Shown here: positions 1-7,576 of the stretch, in pieces | Layout: each line of letters begins with the position of its first letter | How positions within the stretch are numbered: the stretch's first letter is position 1 | NCBI GenBank assembly: GCA_038238115.1 | Contig: JBBRYB010000066.1 | Location: 1 to 14,289, forward strand | Length of the DNA stretch: 14,289 nucleotides | DNA from: JBBRYB01 sp038238115 | Lineage (GTDB): Bacteria > Actinomycetota > Actinomycetes > Propionibacteriales > Nocardioidaceae | Reading direction: 5' to 3' | Notes under the pieces: model-generated | Seen by the model: the letters and a program-made list of their open reading frames with translations, nothing else | The model's database searches: none | What the model was told of the DNA's origin: nothing | Position numbers and translations under genes: made by a program

Positions 1-1197
1 CACCTACCTCAACAACATCAGCTGGGTGAAGGAAAGTTCCTCGCCGACAGCAACACGATCACGGTCCTGTGGAAGTTCGCCGTCCCCGCGCTCACCGTGG
101 TCGTCCTGCTAGCGATCTCGTTCCACGGCTCCAACTTCACCGCGGGCGGCGGCTTCATGCCCTTCGGCATGCACGGAGTGTTCGCCGCCCTGCCCGCAGG
201 GCTCATCTTCGCCATGCAGGGCTTCGAGCAGGCGATCCAGATGGGCGGGGAAGCTCGCAACCCCCAGCGTGACATCGCCCGGGCAGTGATCATCGCGATG
301 GTCGTCGGCACCGTCCTCTACATCTCTCTGGAGATCGCGTTCATCGGGTCACTCGACCCCGCGAACCTCGTCAACGGATGGAAGAGCCCCGTCGCCGAAG
401 GCGACTTCGGGCCGTACGCCACGCTGGCGACGGCCGCCGGAGCGGCCTGGCTGGCGTCCGTGCTCTATGTCGACGCGTTCATCTCCCCTGCAGGCACCGG
501 CCTTCTCTACCTCGGCACCTCCTCGCGTCTCTCCTATGCCCTGGGGCGCGAGCGGACGGCCCCCAAGGCACTGGCGAAGGTCAGCAAGCGCGGTGTCCCG
601 CTGTACTCCATCCTGCTGGCCTTCGTCATCGGTGAGTTCGCGTTCCTGCCGTTCCCGAGCTGGCAGTCGCTGGTCGGCCTGGTGACCGAGGCAACGGCGA
701 TCATGTACGCATTCGCCCCGGTGTCGCTGACCGCTCTCCGCCTGCGCGACGGGGACCGCGAGCGTCCGTACAGGCTGCCGATTCCCGCGGTGCTGTCGCC
801 GATAGCGTTCGTCGCCGCCAACCTGATCGTCTACTGGAGCACGTTCGAGGCGAACTGGAAGCTGATGGTCGCCATTGCGCTAGGCCTCGTGCTGTTCGCG
901 ATCACCTACATGTTCACCTCCGAAGCCAACCGGCCCCAGCTCGACGTCAAGGGATGGTTGTGGGTTCCGCCGTGGCTGCTCGGGATGACGTTGATCGGCT
1001 ACCTCGGGCGTTACGGCTCGCCGGGCCACAAGGCCACGAAGATCCTGCCTGAGTGGGTCGACCTGGGTGTCGTCGTCGTGTTCAGCCTGCTGATCTTCTA
1101 CTGGGCGGTCAGCCTTGCCGTCGACAGCGAAGAGGTCCGCGAGCTCGTGGACGCCGAGGAGGAGGAGATCCGGTCACAGCCGGACCTGAAAGCCTAG
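1..1197 (+). CDS. APC-family amino acid permease, 3' part (5' end outside window)
   Basis: This is an integral membrane transporter of the amino acid/polyamine/organocation (APC) superfamily, probably importing an amino acid or amine by cation coupling; the substrate cannot be told. About ten hydrophobic segments are visible. The family-typical stretch GFEQAIQMGGEARNPQRDI lies at about 223-279, the conserved helix-6 region ending in E-(A/S)-x-NP. A later helix, FISPAGTGLLYLGTSSRLSYA (about 478-540), and the loop RPYRLPIP are also typical. The C-terminus is charged and cytosolic-looking (DAEEEEIRSQ). The frame is open to base 1, but the first residues in it (HLPQQHQLGEG) do not look like the family, while frame 2 over bases 2-37 reads TYLNNISWVKE, which does. 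A one-base break near 30-42 is therefore possible. No start codon inside the window is convincing; the GTG at 97 lies within a helix. It converges on the GGDEF-EAL gene. The family call is firm; intactness is uncertain. Confidence 0.88.
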   Translation, partial: HLPQQHQLGEGKFLADSNTITVLWKFAVPALTVVVLLAISFHGSNFTAGGGFMPFGMHGVFAALPAGLIFAMQGFEQAIQMGGEARNPQRDIARAVIIAMVVGTVLYISLEIAFIGSLDPANLVNGWKSPVAEGDFGPYATLATAAGAAWLASVLYVDAFISPAGTGLLYLGTSSRLSYALGRERTAPKALAKVSKRGVPLYSILLAFVIGEFAFLPFPSWQSLVGLVTEATAIMYAFAPVSLTALRLRDGDRERPYRLPIPAVLSPIAFVAANLIVYWSTFEANWKLMVAIALGLVLFAITYMFTSEANRPQLDVKGWLWVPPWLLGMTLIGYLGRYGSPGHKATKILPEWVDLGVVVVFSLLIFYWAVSLAVDSEEVRELVDAEEEEIRSQPDLKA

Positions 1198-1337
1198 TGC
1201 GCGGCTGACAGCCTGACCTGCCCTGAGTCGACAGCCCCGGCGTCTCGAGGAACTTCAGGATCGAGGTGTGTTCGTAGGCGGATAGCCGCCCGACTCTGAT
1301 GCGGAGATGCCAGTCATGTCGTCGCTCCCGGTCCGCA

Positions 1338-1363
1338 GGTCGGCGACAGACTTTTCGCCGACC
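1338..1363. terminator. Perfect 9-bp inverted repeat at a convergent junction
   Basis: The arms GGTCGGCGA and TCGCCGACC are perfect complements around an 8-nt loop (CAGACTTT). The hairpin lies 18 bases past the stop of the minus-strand GGDEF-EAL gene and 140 bases past the stop of the plus-strand permease. There is no U-tract on either side, as is common for actinobacterial hairpin terminators. A smaller hairpin, GGCGG-ATAG-CCGCC, sits at 1277-1290. A terminator role is inferred from position and symmetry. Confidence 0.55.
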
Positions 1364-1380
1364 GAGGGTGACAAGGGCAG

Positions 1381-3870
1381 CTACATGATGGCGGCTGCGG
1401 GCTCGACGAGCTCGGCGTCCACACGTGCCTGGCCAGCACCGACGCATGGGTCCCGCTCGATCAGACTGGTCTTCTGCTCGCTCGGGGCTTCTCCCTTGAT
1501 GGCGAGTGCCTGGTCGCGGAGCAGGGTGACCATGGCATCACACGACATGGGCGTGCCGAACAGGTAGCCCTGGCCCAACCTGGCGCCGGCATGTTCGGTC
1601 AGGTGCTCCAGCTGTGAGGCCTGCTCGATGCCTTCGATGACGACATCGAGGCCGAGGGCCTCTCCCATCACCACCATCGACCGCACCAGCGTGCATGTGC
1701 GCTGGTCGTCTTCGATGTTGGTGATGAAGGACTTGTCCACCTTGAGGATCCGCACCGGAAGGCGTTGCAGATAACCCATCGAGGAGAAGCCGACGCCGAA
1801 GTCGTCGATCGCGAACTGCACGTCCGCCTGCACGAGCGCCATCATCGCGGCCAGCGTGATCGGCTCGTTGTTGACGAAGTCACGCTCCGTGACCTCGAGG
1901 ACGAGGTCGACATCACCCATCTGCCGTTTCGCCGCGACCACTCGGGCCGCGAAGTCCTCGAGCTGCAGTTGCTGGGCTGACACGTTGACAGCAACCGAGA
2001 GACGACGACCGGCTGCTGCCAGCAGTCGAGGGGCATCGGCGGCGACGATGTCGAGGACGATGTTGCCCAGTCCGACGATGAGGCCGCTCTCCTCCGCCGT
2101 GGGGATGAAGAGGTCCGGTGGGACGAGTACGCCGTCGCGCCGCCACCGCACCAACGCCTCGACGCCTAGGGTCTCGCAGGTGAGCAGGTTGGTGACGGGC
2201 TGGTAGACGACCTCCAGCTCCCGCGCCTCGACAGCGCGGCGCAGCGTCTCGACGAGGGCGATCCGCTTGAGCCGCTCGTCGCCGAACGACAGCCGATACG
2301 TCTCGACGCGGTTCTTGCCCTGGCTCTTGCCGTGATACATCGCCAGGTCTGCCTGGCTCAGCAGCGCGTCGGCAGTAGCTCCGGTCTCCGACATGGCGAC
2401 ACCGATCGTGGTCGTCACGGAGACATCCTCGCCCGACACTGCGAAGCGGGAACGCAGCGCCTGCAGGATGCGTTGACAGCTCACGTTGACCTCGGCGGGG
2501 TCGGATACCTCTTCAAGGAGGACGGCGAACTCGTCTCCGCCGAGTCGCGCCACGGTGTCGGCTTGCCGAACCGACGAGCTGATCCGCTCCCCGACCTCGG
2601 TGAGGAGGGCATCGCCGGCCGCGTGACCAAAGAGGTCGTTGACGCGCTTGAAGCCGTCGAGGTCACAGAACAGCACCGCCAATCGGCCGCCGCGTCGGCG
2701 CTGCATCTGCATGGCGTGCTCGACCCGGTCCATGAAGAGGGAGCGATTCGCCAAGCCGGTGAGGGGATCGTGCCAGGCGAGGTGTGTCATCGCGTCGCTC
2801 AGCCTCAGCCTGGCGAAGGCGTCCTCGGCAACCACGACCAGGGCGGCCATGCCTTGCAGGTCGTCACGAGACGTCGAGCGGGCCCGGTTGAGGGCCGGGC
2901 TGACGAGCCACAGCTGTTCGTCGGCCCCGCGAACTGCCATGCCGATCTCGTGCGTCCCGGGGGGCCTCGATCGCAGCGCGACGCGTGGGTCGCGCAACAG
3001 GTCGCAAGCGCCCAACCGAAGCGTCTCGAGAACGACTGGCTTGTCGCCGAGAGTCTGCACCTTGACGGCGGTGTCGAGCAGCACCCGGAGCCGGCGCGCG
3101 TGCTCACTGCCGCGAGACTGCGCCCGCGACGCCACCAAGATGGTTGCGACCGGCACGACGAGCAGGACGGCGGCCCAGTTGGGGAGGTCACGGACCACCA
3201 GCGCGGCCAGGTAGCCCAGTGACGCGATGGCCAAGAATGCGGCGAACGCAGCGAGCGCCCCGGTCGGAGCGAGCTCCTGCAGGAGGTGCGTTCGCTCTTC
3301 GAGGCTCAGCGAGATCGCCGACAGGACGAAGTCGGAGATGAAATACACCGCGGCACCGAGGCCCATCGCGACCAGCTCGCGCGCTGTGGTCGGCGCCGAA
3401 GCGCGGGTCATCTCGATGACGAGCAGCGCCAGCCCGCCGGAGATCACGCCCAGACCGCTGTTGAAAGCCTTCGTGGGCCAGCGCTTGCCGGTCATTGCCT
3501 GGCACAGCGACGTGCCGATCAGCCAGATCGTCAGCGCCTGGTACGGATGGACGACGTTGGCGAGGAACACGAGCACGCAGGCGTCGAGGCCGACCTCGAC
3601 CCCGCCACCGATGCGGCCGATCAACATCGGAAACCAGCCCATTACCATGATCAGGGGGATGCCGAGGAAGTAGACAGGCTGAATCTCGATGTGCTCGCTG
3701 AACAGCAGGATGACGACGGTTAGGCCCACGATGGCTCCGAGGGCGACGAGACCCCAGTCGAAGACGCTGCTGGCCCGCGAGCGTGTCATCGTGCGCTGCT
3801 GTGCGTCATCTGTTGACCTTGCTGTGAAGACCGCAGCACCAACACGATCGTTTCCGAGGTGCGCCCGCAT
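1381..3870 (-). CDS. Membrane-anchored GGDEF-EAL protein (c-di-GMP synthesis/breakdown)
   Basis: This 829-aa hybrid has a diguanylate cyclase (GGDEF) and a c-di-GMP phosphodiesterase (EAL) domain; it makes and/or degrades the second messenger cyclic di-GMP at the membrane. Residues of about 38-260 form multiple hydrophobic helices of MASE-like character, followed by a soluble linker. The GGDEF domain has HDPLTGLANR near 367, RLGGDEF (GGDEF 444-448, canonical) and an RxxD product-inhibition site, RQAD, at 435-438. The EAL domain has EAL at 571-573, then NVSAQQL, LEVTE, DDFGVGFSS (D689-D690), KVDKSF, EGIE (about 744) and QGYLFG, so every canonical metal and catalytic motif is kept. Both activities could be live; the net direction is unknown. 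The start is unsure: ATG at 3870 gives the longest form, and ATG at 3789 (MTRSRASS), nearer the first helix, is equally plausible; neither has a good Shine-Dalgarno. It is divergent from the M14 peptidase gene. Confidence 0.95.
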   Translation of the reverse strand: MRAHLGNDRVGAAVFTARSTDDAQQRTMTRSRASSVFDWGLVALGAIVGLTVVILLFSEHIEIQPVYFLGIPLIMVMGWFPMLIGRIGGGVEVGLDACVLVFLANVVHPYQALTIWLIGTSLCQAMTGKRWPTKAFNSGLGVISGGLALLVIEMTRASAPTTARELVAMGLGAAVYFISDFVLSAISLSLEERTHLLQELAPTGALAAFAAFLAIASLGYLAALVVRDLPNWAAVLLVVPVATILVASRAQSRGSEHARRLRVLLDTAVKVQTLGDKPVVLETLRLGACDLLRDPRVALRSRPPGTHEIGMAVRGADEQLWLVSPALNRARSTSRDDLQGMAALVVVAEDAFARLRLSDAMTHLAWHDPLTGLANRSLFMDRVEHAMQMQRRRGGRLAVLFCDLDGFKRVNDLFGHAAGDALLTEVGERISSSVRQADTVARLGGDEFAVLLEEVSDPAEVNVSCQRILQALRSRFAVSGEDVSVTTTIGVAMSETGATADALLSQADLAMYHGKSQGKNRVETYRLSFGDERLKRIALVETLRRAVEARELEVVYQPVTNLLTCETLGVEALVRWRRDGVLVPPDLFIPTAEESGLIVGLGNIVLDIVAADAPRLLAAAGRRLSVAVNVSAQQLQLEDFAARVVAAKRQMGDVDLVLEVTERDFVNNEPITLAAMMALVQADVQFAIDDFGVGFSSMGYLQRLPVRILKVDKSFITNIEDDQRTCTLVRSMVVMGEALGLDVVIEGIEQASQLEHLTEHAGARLGQGYLFGTPMSCDAMVTLLRDQALAIKGEAPSEQKTSLIERDPCVGAGQARVDAELVEPAAAIM

Positions 3871-4169
3871 CGTCTGTGTCCGAACGGCGCTGATGCACTA
3901 CCCAGGATAGGGCAATCTTGGATACTTTGTGAGTAGTTCACCGGTTTGGCCGCCCGGCTGACAAGGCCCGCCAGACCCGCAATGGGAACGTCCTGCCCAC
4001 CCGCCCTTCATCTCGTCACGACGCATCACACTTGCGGCCGCGAGGATCACTGGATAACCATGAGCATGAACCAAAGCCAAGCCAACGCGCGGACCGGCTG
4101 AGGAGCAGCGTCGCGCAGGCCGGCCCTGGTTCAACCGAGCCCGCGGAGCTGAAGGCGAGTCGTAGTCAC
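3871..4169. promoter_or_regulatory. Divergent intergenic region between GGDEF-EAL and M14 peptidase genes
   Basis: This 299-bp stretch separates the starts of two divergent genes and must hold both promoters unless the longer peptidase start at 4032 is used. The interval around 3900-3950 is AT-richer than its surroundings. On the minus strand it holds TATCCT (a 4/6 match to TATAAT) with only a weak -35 (TCACAA) 17 bases upstream. A short imperfect palindrome, GTGAGTAGTTCAC, lies at about 3928-3940. I see no gene, riboswitch or strong operator. The promoter role rests on gene orientation. Confidence 0.4.
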
Positions 4170-4973
4170 ATGGGATCAGCACCTCGACTGGCCATGGCCG
4201 CTGCGTCCGTTGCGTTGCTCAGCACCGTGTTCACCGGCAACACCATCAGCACCGCCAGCAGTCTCCGGAATGGCGCCACCTCCGATCACGTCGGTAGCCG
4301 CGTCGTGGGCACGCCCAACCGAGTCCTGGTGAAGATGCGGATCGGTCATTCCCGAGACGGTCGCCCCATCTGGGCCTATGAGAAGGGCAACCCACGGGCA
4401 CGGCGCACGGTACTGATCTTGGGTCAGATGCACGGCGACGAGAGGGCCGGCGTCCGCACCGCGAGATACCTCAAGAACCACGTGCCGGTCGCGAGGGACA
4501 CCAACGTGTGGATCATCCCCACGATGAACCCGGACGGGTATGCCGCCAACACCCGACGCAATGCTCGTGACGTCGACCTCAACCGCAACTGGCCGACGAA
4601 CTGGGTGCCGGGCGACGGCGCGGGCCGCAAGGCGCTCAGCGAACCGGAGACCCGGGCGATGCGCCGGTTCCTCATCCGAGAGAAGCCACGCTTCATCGCG
4701 AGCCTGCACCAGCCGTTCGGGGTCGTCTCCCGGTCTGACAAGAACATGGCCTACGTGCGCCGGCTGTCACGCCAGCTAGGCCTGCCGATCGCCCGCGTAC
4801 AGGTGGGCGACTGCCATGGCCGCCACTGCCCACCAACCCCCACGATGACGTCGTGGTACAACACGAAGCAGCCGGGCTACTGCGTCACCGTCGAGTTCCC
4901 CGCGCATCCGACGCGGCGCTACCTCACCAAGCACGCCGCCCCCGGTCTGCTTCATGCCATGCGCGCGGACTGA
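4170..4973 (+). CDS. Secreted M14-family zinc carboxypeptidase (murein-peptide-amidase-like)
   Basis: This is a single-domain zinc peptidase of the M14 carboxypeptidase clan, probably acting outside the membrane on peptides or on the stem peptides of peptidoglycan (the MpaA type); the substrate is inferred. With the chosen ATG it is 267 aa. A signal peptide is visible (short basic start MGSAPR, then LAMAAASVALLSTVF). The zinc and catalytic residues are complete: H88 and E91 in HGDERAG, the substrate-binding DLNRNW (N138-R139), the third zinc ligand H180 in SLHQP, and the general base E242 in TVEFP. Three cysteines (GDCHGRHC and GYC) could form a disulfide. The reading frame is open upstream to an ATG at 4032, but that extension is hydrophilic and would bury the signal peptide; GGCGAG sits 10 bases before 4170. 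The gene is monocistronic and converges on the chaB-like gene. Confidence 0.88.
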   Translation: MGSAPRLAMAAASVALLSTVFTGNTISTASSLRNGATSDHVGSRVVGTPNRVLVKMRIGHSRDGRPIWAYEKGNPRARRTVLILGQMHGDERAGVRTARYLKNHVPVARDTNVWIIPTMNPDGYAANTRRNARDVDLNRNWPTNWVPGDGAGRKALSEPETRAMRRFLIREKPRFIASLHQPFGVVSRSDKNMAYVRRLSRQLGLPIARVQVGDCHGRHCPPTPTMTSWYNTKQPGYCVTVEFPAHPTRRYLTKHAAPGLLHAMRAD

Positions 4974-5071
4974 CGCGCAACCCTGCGCCCGCGCCGGCGC
5001 CCTCGCTAGCCCGCGACCCCGCCCGATCCGGCGGCCTGCTCGCGGCAGTGAGCTTGCGCTCCTCGATCCGT

Positions 5072-5497
5072 TCAGGAGCCCTCGCGGGCCTTGCGGGTGC
5101 TCCGGTCGTTCGCCTTTTGGATCGCGTCGACCAGCTCTGCCTTGTCCATTGTCGAGCGGCCCCGGATATCGAGGCGCCGGGCGACGTCAACGAGGTGCCT
5201 CTTGGACGCGTTCGCGTCAACTCCGCCGGCCGTGGGCCTGTCGGTTTCGACACCGCCCTCTGCCTGTCGATCGGACGGTCCGTTGCTCTCCTTCGGCTCC
5301 CAGTGGTCGCCGACCTTCTCATGCGTGTGCTTCAGCGCCGAGTAGGCGACCCGGTTGGCGCGCTGCTCGTCGCCGTACGACTCCTCCGCGGAGTCGTGCG
5401 CCTTGGCGAAGGTCCGCTGCGCCTTGGCGTTCGAGCGTTGCAGTGTGCTGGGCAGCTCTGACTGCTTGGCTTGCCCGCTCTTGGTCGTCTTCGGCAT
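5072..5497 (-). CDS. ChaB-domain protein with C-terminal Rho-N-like domain
   Basis: This is a small soluble protein of 141 aa. Residues of about 12-78 match the ChaB fold: the LPSTLQRSNAKAQRTF start, an A-x-x-SAEESYGD middle, and the closing helix ANRVAYSALKHTHEKVGDHW. Residues of about 98-132 (KRHLVDVARRLDIRGRSTM, then KAELVDAI) resemble the Rho-factor N-terminal/SAP-like helical domain that actinobacterial ChaB proteins often carry. E. coli ChaB is annotated as a regulator of the ChaA cation antiporter, but its biochemistry is poorly defined. The linker is charged and Pro/Gly-rich. The start is fixed by a strong Shine-Dalgarno (GAGAGGAAG at 5501-5509) before ATG 5497; longer in-frame extensions to 5785 run antisense to the exchanger and are rejected. 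It lies back to back with a CaCA-type exchanger fragment, recalling the chaA-chaB pairing. Confidence 0.85.
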   Translation of the reverse strand: MPKTTKSGQAKQSELPSTLQRSNAKAQRTFAKAHDSAEESYGDEQRANRVAYSALKHTHEKVGDHWEPKESNGPSDRQAEGGVETDRPTAGGVDANASKRHLVDVARRLDIRGRSTMDKAELVDAIQKANDRSTRKAREGS

Positions 5498-5500
5498 GGC

Positions 5501-5509
5501 CTTCCTCTC
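5501..5509 (-). promoter_or_regulatory. Ribosome binding site of the chaB-like gene
   Basis: On the minus strand the sequence reads GAGAGGAAG followed by GCC and ATG. This purine-rich site decides the start at 5497 rather than any of the longer upstream reading-frame starts. Confidence 0.7.
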
Positions 5510-5515
5510 GAACAC

Positions 5516-6271
5516 GTGGCGGTGGACGGTCTGTGGGTATCCGTTTCCGCTGGCCGGCGGATCAAACGCGCGGCCGTGCTGCTGGTCGTAGTCGCGGGCA
5601 CGCAGCTTCCGGGCGACCTGATCTTTGCCCGACTGACGCCAGCTCCGGTGCTCATCGTGGTCGTCTCGCTGGTCGGGCTCCGGCTCATCGGCGGACCTGG
5701 CAGCCGGCTGCCCTGGGCGGAGAGCGGCGAAGCGCCAGCGAGCCAGGACAAGGCGCGTGGGCACGCGCGCAGCAGCACCGAGCACAAGGCCACCGCTGCC
5801 GGTGTCAGCACGGCACGTGCCGCGAGCGTATTCGGCGCCGCCGCCATGTTGACCCTTCTCGCCGGTGTCACGATCGAGCGCAGCGGCGAGACGTTCTTCG
5901 GAAACCTTGGCCTGTCCGGAGTTCTGTTCGGCGCAACAGTGCTGGCTGCCGCCACCTCCCTGCCCGAGCTGTCCACCGGCCTGACGGCCGCCCGCAAGGG
6001 CGACTACAAGCTGGCGATGGGCGACATCTTCGGCGGCAACGCCTTCCTGCCGGTGCTCTTCGTCGTGGTCACCCTGGTCAGCGGCAAGGCGGTGCTACCT
6101 CGGGCACATCCGAGCGACGTCTACCTCACCGCGCTCGGCGGTCTGCTCACGATCGTGTACATGGCCGGGCTCGTGTTCCGGCCGCAGCGACGGGTGCTGG
6201 GGATTGGGTTGGACTCGTTGACGGTGCTGGTCCTCTACGGGGTCGGTGTCGAGGGTCTGGTGCTGCTGTAA
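5516..6271 (+). CDS. CaCA-family Na+/Ca2+ exchanger, C-terminal half only
   Basis: This is a membrane protein matching the second half of bacterial sodium/calcium exchangers (CaCA superfamily). A lone helix region (LTPAPVLIVVVSLVGLRLI) and a polar loop are followed by AAMLTLLAGVTIERSGE and then the alpha-2 repeat GATVLAAATSLPELSTG, whose TSLPE motif carries the ion-binding Glu. ARKGDYKLAMGDIFGGN completes the repeat, and two further helix pairs follow. Full-length relatives are about 320-360 aa and carry a matching alpha-1 repeat; here only about 251 aa exist and no GTSxPE-type alpha-1 motif occurs upstream in any frame. A stop in this frame at 5459-5461 bounds the reading frame. Candidate starts are TTG 5471 (inside the divergent chaB), GTG 5516 and GTG 5522, none with a Shine-Dalgarno. 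It is probably a 5'-truncated gene, although conserved codon structure across the remaining part leaves a functional half-protein possible. Confidence 0.72.
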   Translation: MAVDGLWVSVSAGRRIKRAAVLLVVVAGTQLPGDLIFARLTPAPVLIVVVSLVGLRLIGGPGSRLPWAESGEAPASQDKARGHARSSTEHKATAAGVSTARAASVFGAAAMLTLLAGVTIERSGETFFGNLGLSGVLFGATVLAAATSLPELSTGLTAARKGDYKLAMGDIFGGNAFLPVLFVVVTLVSGKAVLPRAHPSDVYLTALGGLLTIVYMAGLVFRPQRRVLGIGLDSLTVLVLYGVGVEGLVLL

Positions 6272-6299
6272 ATCAGACCCACGACACCGACGACCGAGC

Positions 6300-7454
6300 T
6301 CAGCTCCGGGGGGCCAACAGCGGCCACATCGGCACGACACCCCGGGCGTTGTCCCCAGCGTGGCCAAGGTAGGGCAGCCCCCAGTTGGCCTCAATCGTGG
6401 TGAGCAGCGAGTAGTGGTTGTACCGCGTGTGGTCGACGACACCATGCGGTCCGGCCGAGGACACGACAATGGCCGGGATCAGTCCGCCGCCGTATGTCCC
6501 ACCTGGCCAGTCCGGGCTGATCCGCGGGTCCGCTGCCGCGACGTAGGGCGAGTCACAGCAGCCGGCCGCAGTCTCCCAGCCGCCCGTCTCCTCGTTTCCG
6601 GTGTAGTCGTTCTCGTCGGTCACTATGACGATCGCTGAGTTCGAGGTCCACGCGTCGGACTGCCTGATCGTCTGCACGGTGTGCCTCACGAAGACATCGG
6701 CCTTGTGCTTCAGGGCCCGGTCGTTGGCGTCGTCCTTCTTCACGCCGTACGGGCATGGAGTCTCCGGGTGCCCCGGCACGTGTACGTCGACGCCGCCATG
6801 CATGTCATGGCACTGGTTGGGCGAGATCCAGGCGAACTCGGGCGCCCGGTTGCTGTTGAGGTCGCCGGCCAGTCGGTTGTAGTCCCTGACCTTGTCCATC
6901 CGTGCCGGGTCGTTCTTGATGCTGTCGAAGAGCACGAAGGGGTTGTGCTTCTTGGCATAGAGCGGGATCTGCTCACCATTCACGAAGGGACCGAACCGCG
7001 CCAGCTTGTTCCTGGGCAGCGTGTCCATGTAGGCCGCCCACGAGACGTTATGCGCCTCGAGCTGGTCGACCAGATTGCGCCGGTCGAGGTTGACGACGTT
7101 CTCGTCCTCGTCATCTTGGATGCCGAAGTTGTCTCCGGCGATGGATGCGATGTAGTTCGGCATGGACGGATGCGTGACACCGTAGTAGCGGTCCGCCATC
7201 GCGAACCGTTGGGAAAGCCTGTTCAGGTACGGCGCGTTCTGGTTGCCGATGATGCTCGACTGGGAGTGGTTCTCCAACATGATCACGTAGATGTGGTCCA
7301 GACGAGGGATGGTCGCCTGAGCATGCAGCGGTGATTGCTGCGCGGGGTCTGGGCCGGAACTTTCGGCGGGCATCGCGGTCGCGCTCATGGCTGCCGCGAG
7401 GGCGACCGCGGACACGAGGGCCACAACAGGCCCCAGCCCTTGACGTAGACGCAT
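6300..7454 (-). CDS. Secreted phosphoesterase/acid phosphatase (PF04185-type)
   Basis: This 384-aa exported enzyme belongs to the phosphoesterase family that includes bacterial acid phosphatases and phospholipases C, hydrolysing phosphomonoesters or phospholipids outside the cell; the substrate is not readable. Residues 1-30 are a signal peptide (MRLRQG, then a hydrophobic core of Ala/Val/Leu, then SATAMPA). Family marks are IYVIMLENHSQSS (about 55-67, the family's EN-x-S motif near the metal site), THPSMPNY (94-101, likely to hold the nucleophilic Thr or Ser), KKHNPFVLFDS, and VIVTDEND (about 276-283, metal-binding Asp/Glu), with SSAGPHGVV and YNHYSLLTTIE near the end. The start is set by AAGGAG at 7461-7466, 6 bases before ATG 7454; a frame extension to 7706 overlaps the divergent gene and is rejected. 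It converges on the exchanger fragment with only 28 bp between them. Confidence 0.92.
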   Translation of the reverse strand: MRLRQGLGPVVALVSAVALAAAMSATAMPAESSGPDPAQQSPLHAQATIPRLDHIYVIMLENHSQSSIIGNQNAPYLNRLSQRFAMADRYYGVTHPSMPNYIASIAGDNFGIQDDEDENVVNLDRRNLVDQLEAHNVSWAAYMDTLPRNKLARFGPFVNGEQIPLYAKKHNPFVLFDSIKNDPARMDKVRDYNRLAGDLNSNRAPEFAWISPNQCHDMHGGVDVHVPGHPETPCPYGVKKDDANDRALKHKADVFVRHTVQTIRQSDAWTSNSAIVIVTDENDYTGNEETGGWETAAGCCDSPYVAAADPRISPDWPGGTYGGGLIPAIVVSSAGPHGVVDHTRYNHYSLLTTIEANWGLPYLGHAGDNARGVVPMWPLLAPRS

Positions 7455-7576
7455 CGTTGTCTCCTTGGTGGGTGCTGTGAAGACCTTCGGTCTATCAGAA
7501 ACCACCCGATCTGCCCATGGGGGTCCTCGCCTTCCCGCATTGGTCTCCGTGGTCGAGTGAGGGATAGCCTTCGTGC
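7455..7576. promoter_or_regulatory. Divergent intergenic region, phosphoesterase / LLM oxidoreductase
   Basis: These 122 bp lie between the starts of two divergent genes and should contain both promoters. On the minus strand TTTCTGATAGA has a -10-like GATAGA, without a clear -35. I see no recognisable operator such as a PHO box; the AAGGAG at 7461-7466 is the phosphoesterase ribosome binding site. Confidence 0.35.

Noticed and set aside
2332..3222. Long plus-strand reading frame of 296 codons
   Set aside because: It lies antisense to the GGDEF domain, has no recognisable domain, and arises from GC-rich codon bias; the minus strand carries unmistakable GGDEF and EAL motifs.
3898..4182. Minus-strand frame in the divergent intergenic region
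   Set aside because: It has no Shine-Dalgarno or domain, and its composition is unlike that of the neighbouring genes; treated as non-coding.
4991..5000. Palindrome GCGCCGGCGC in the convergent M14/chaB gap
   Set aside because: It has no loop and is easily produced by chance in GC-rich DNA; not supportable as a terminator.
4954..6372. Plus-strand frame of 472 codons across the chaB/exchanger region
   Set aside because: It is Arg/Ser/Pro-rich shadow sequence overlapping the exchanger, whose alpha-2 motif is in another frame.
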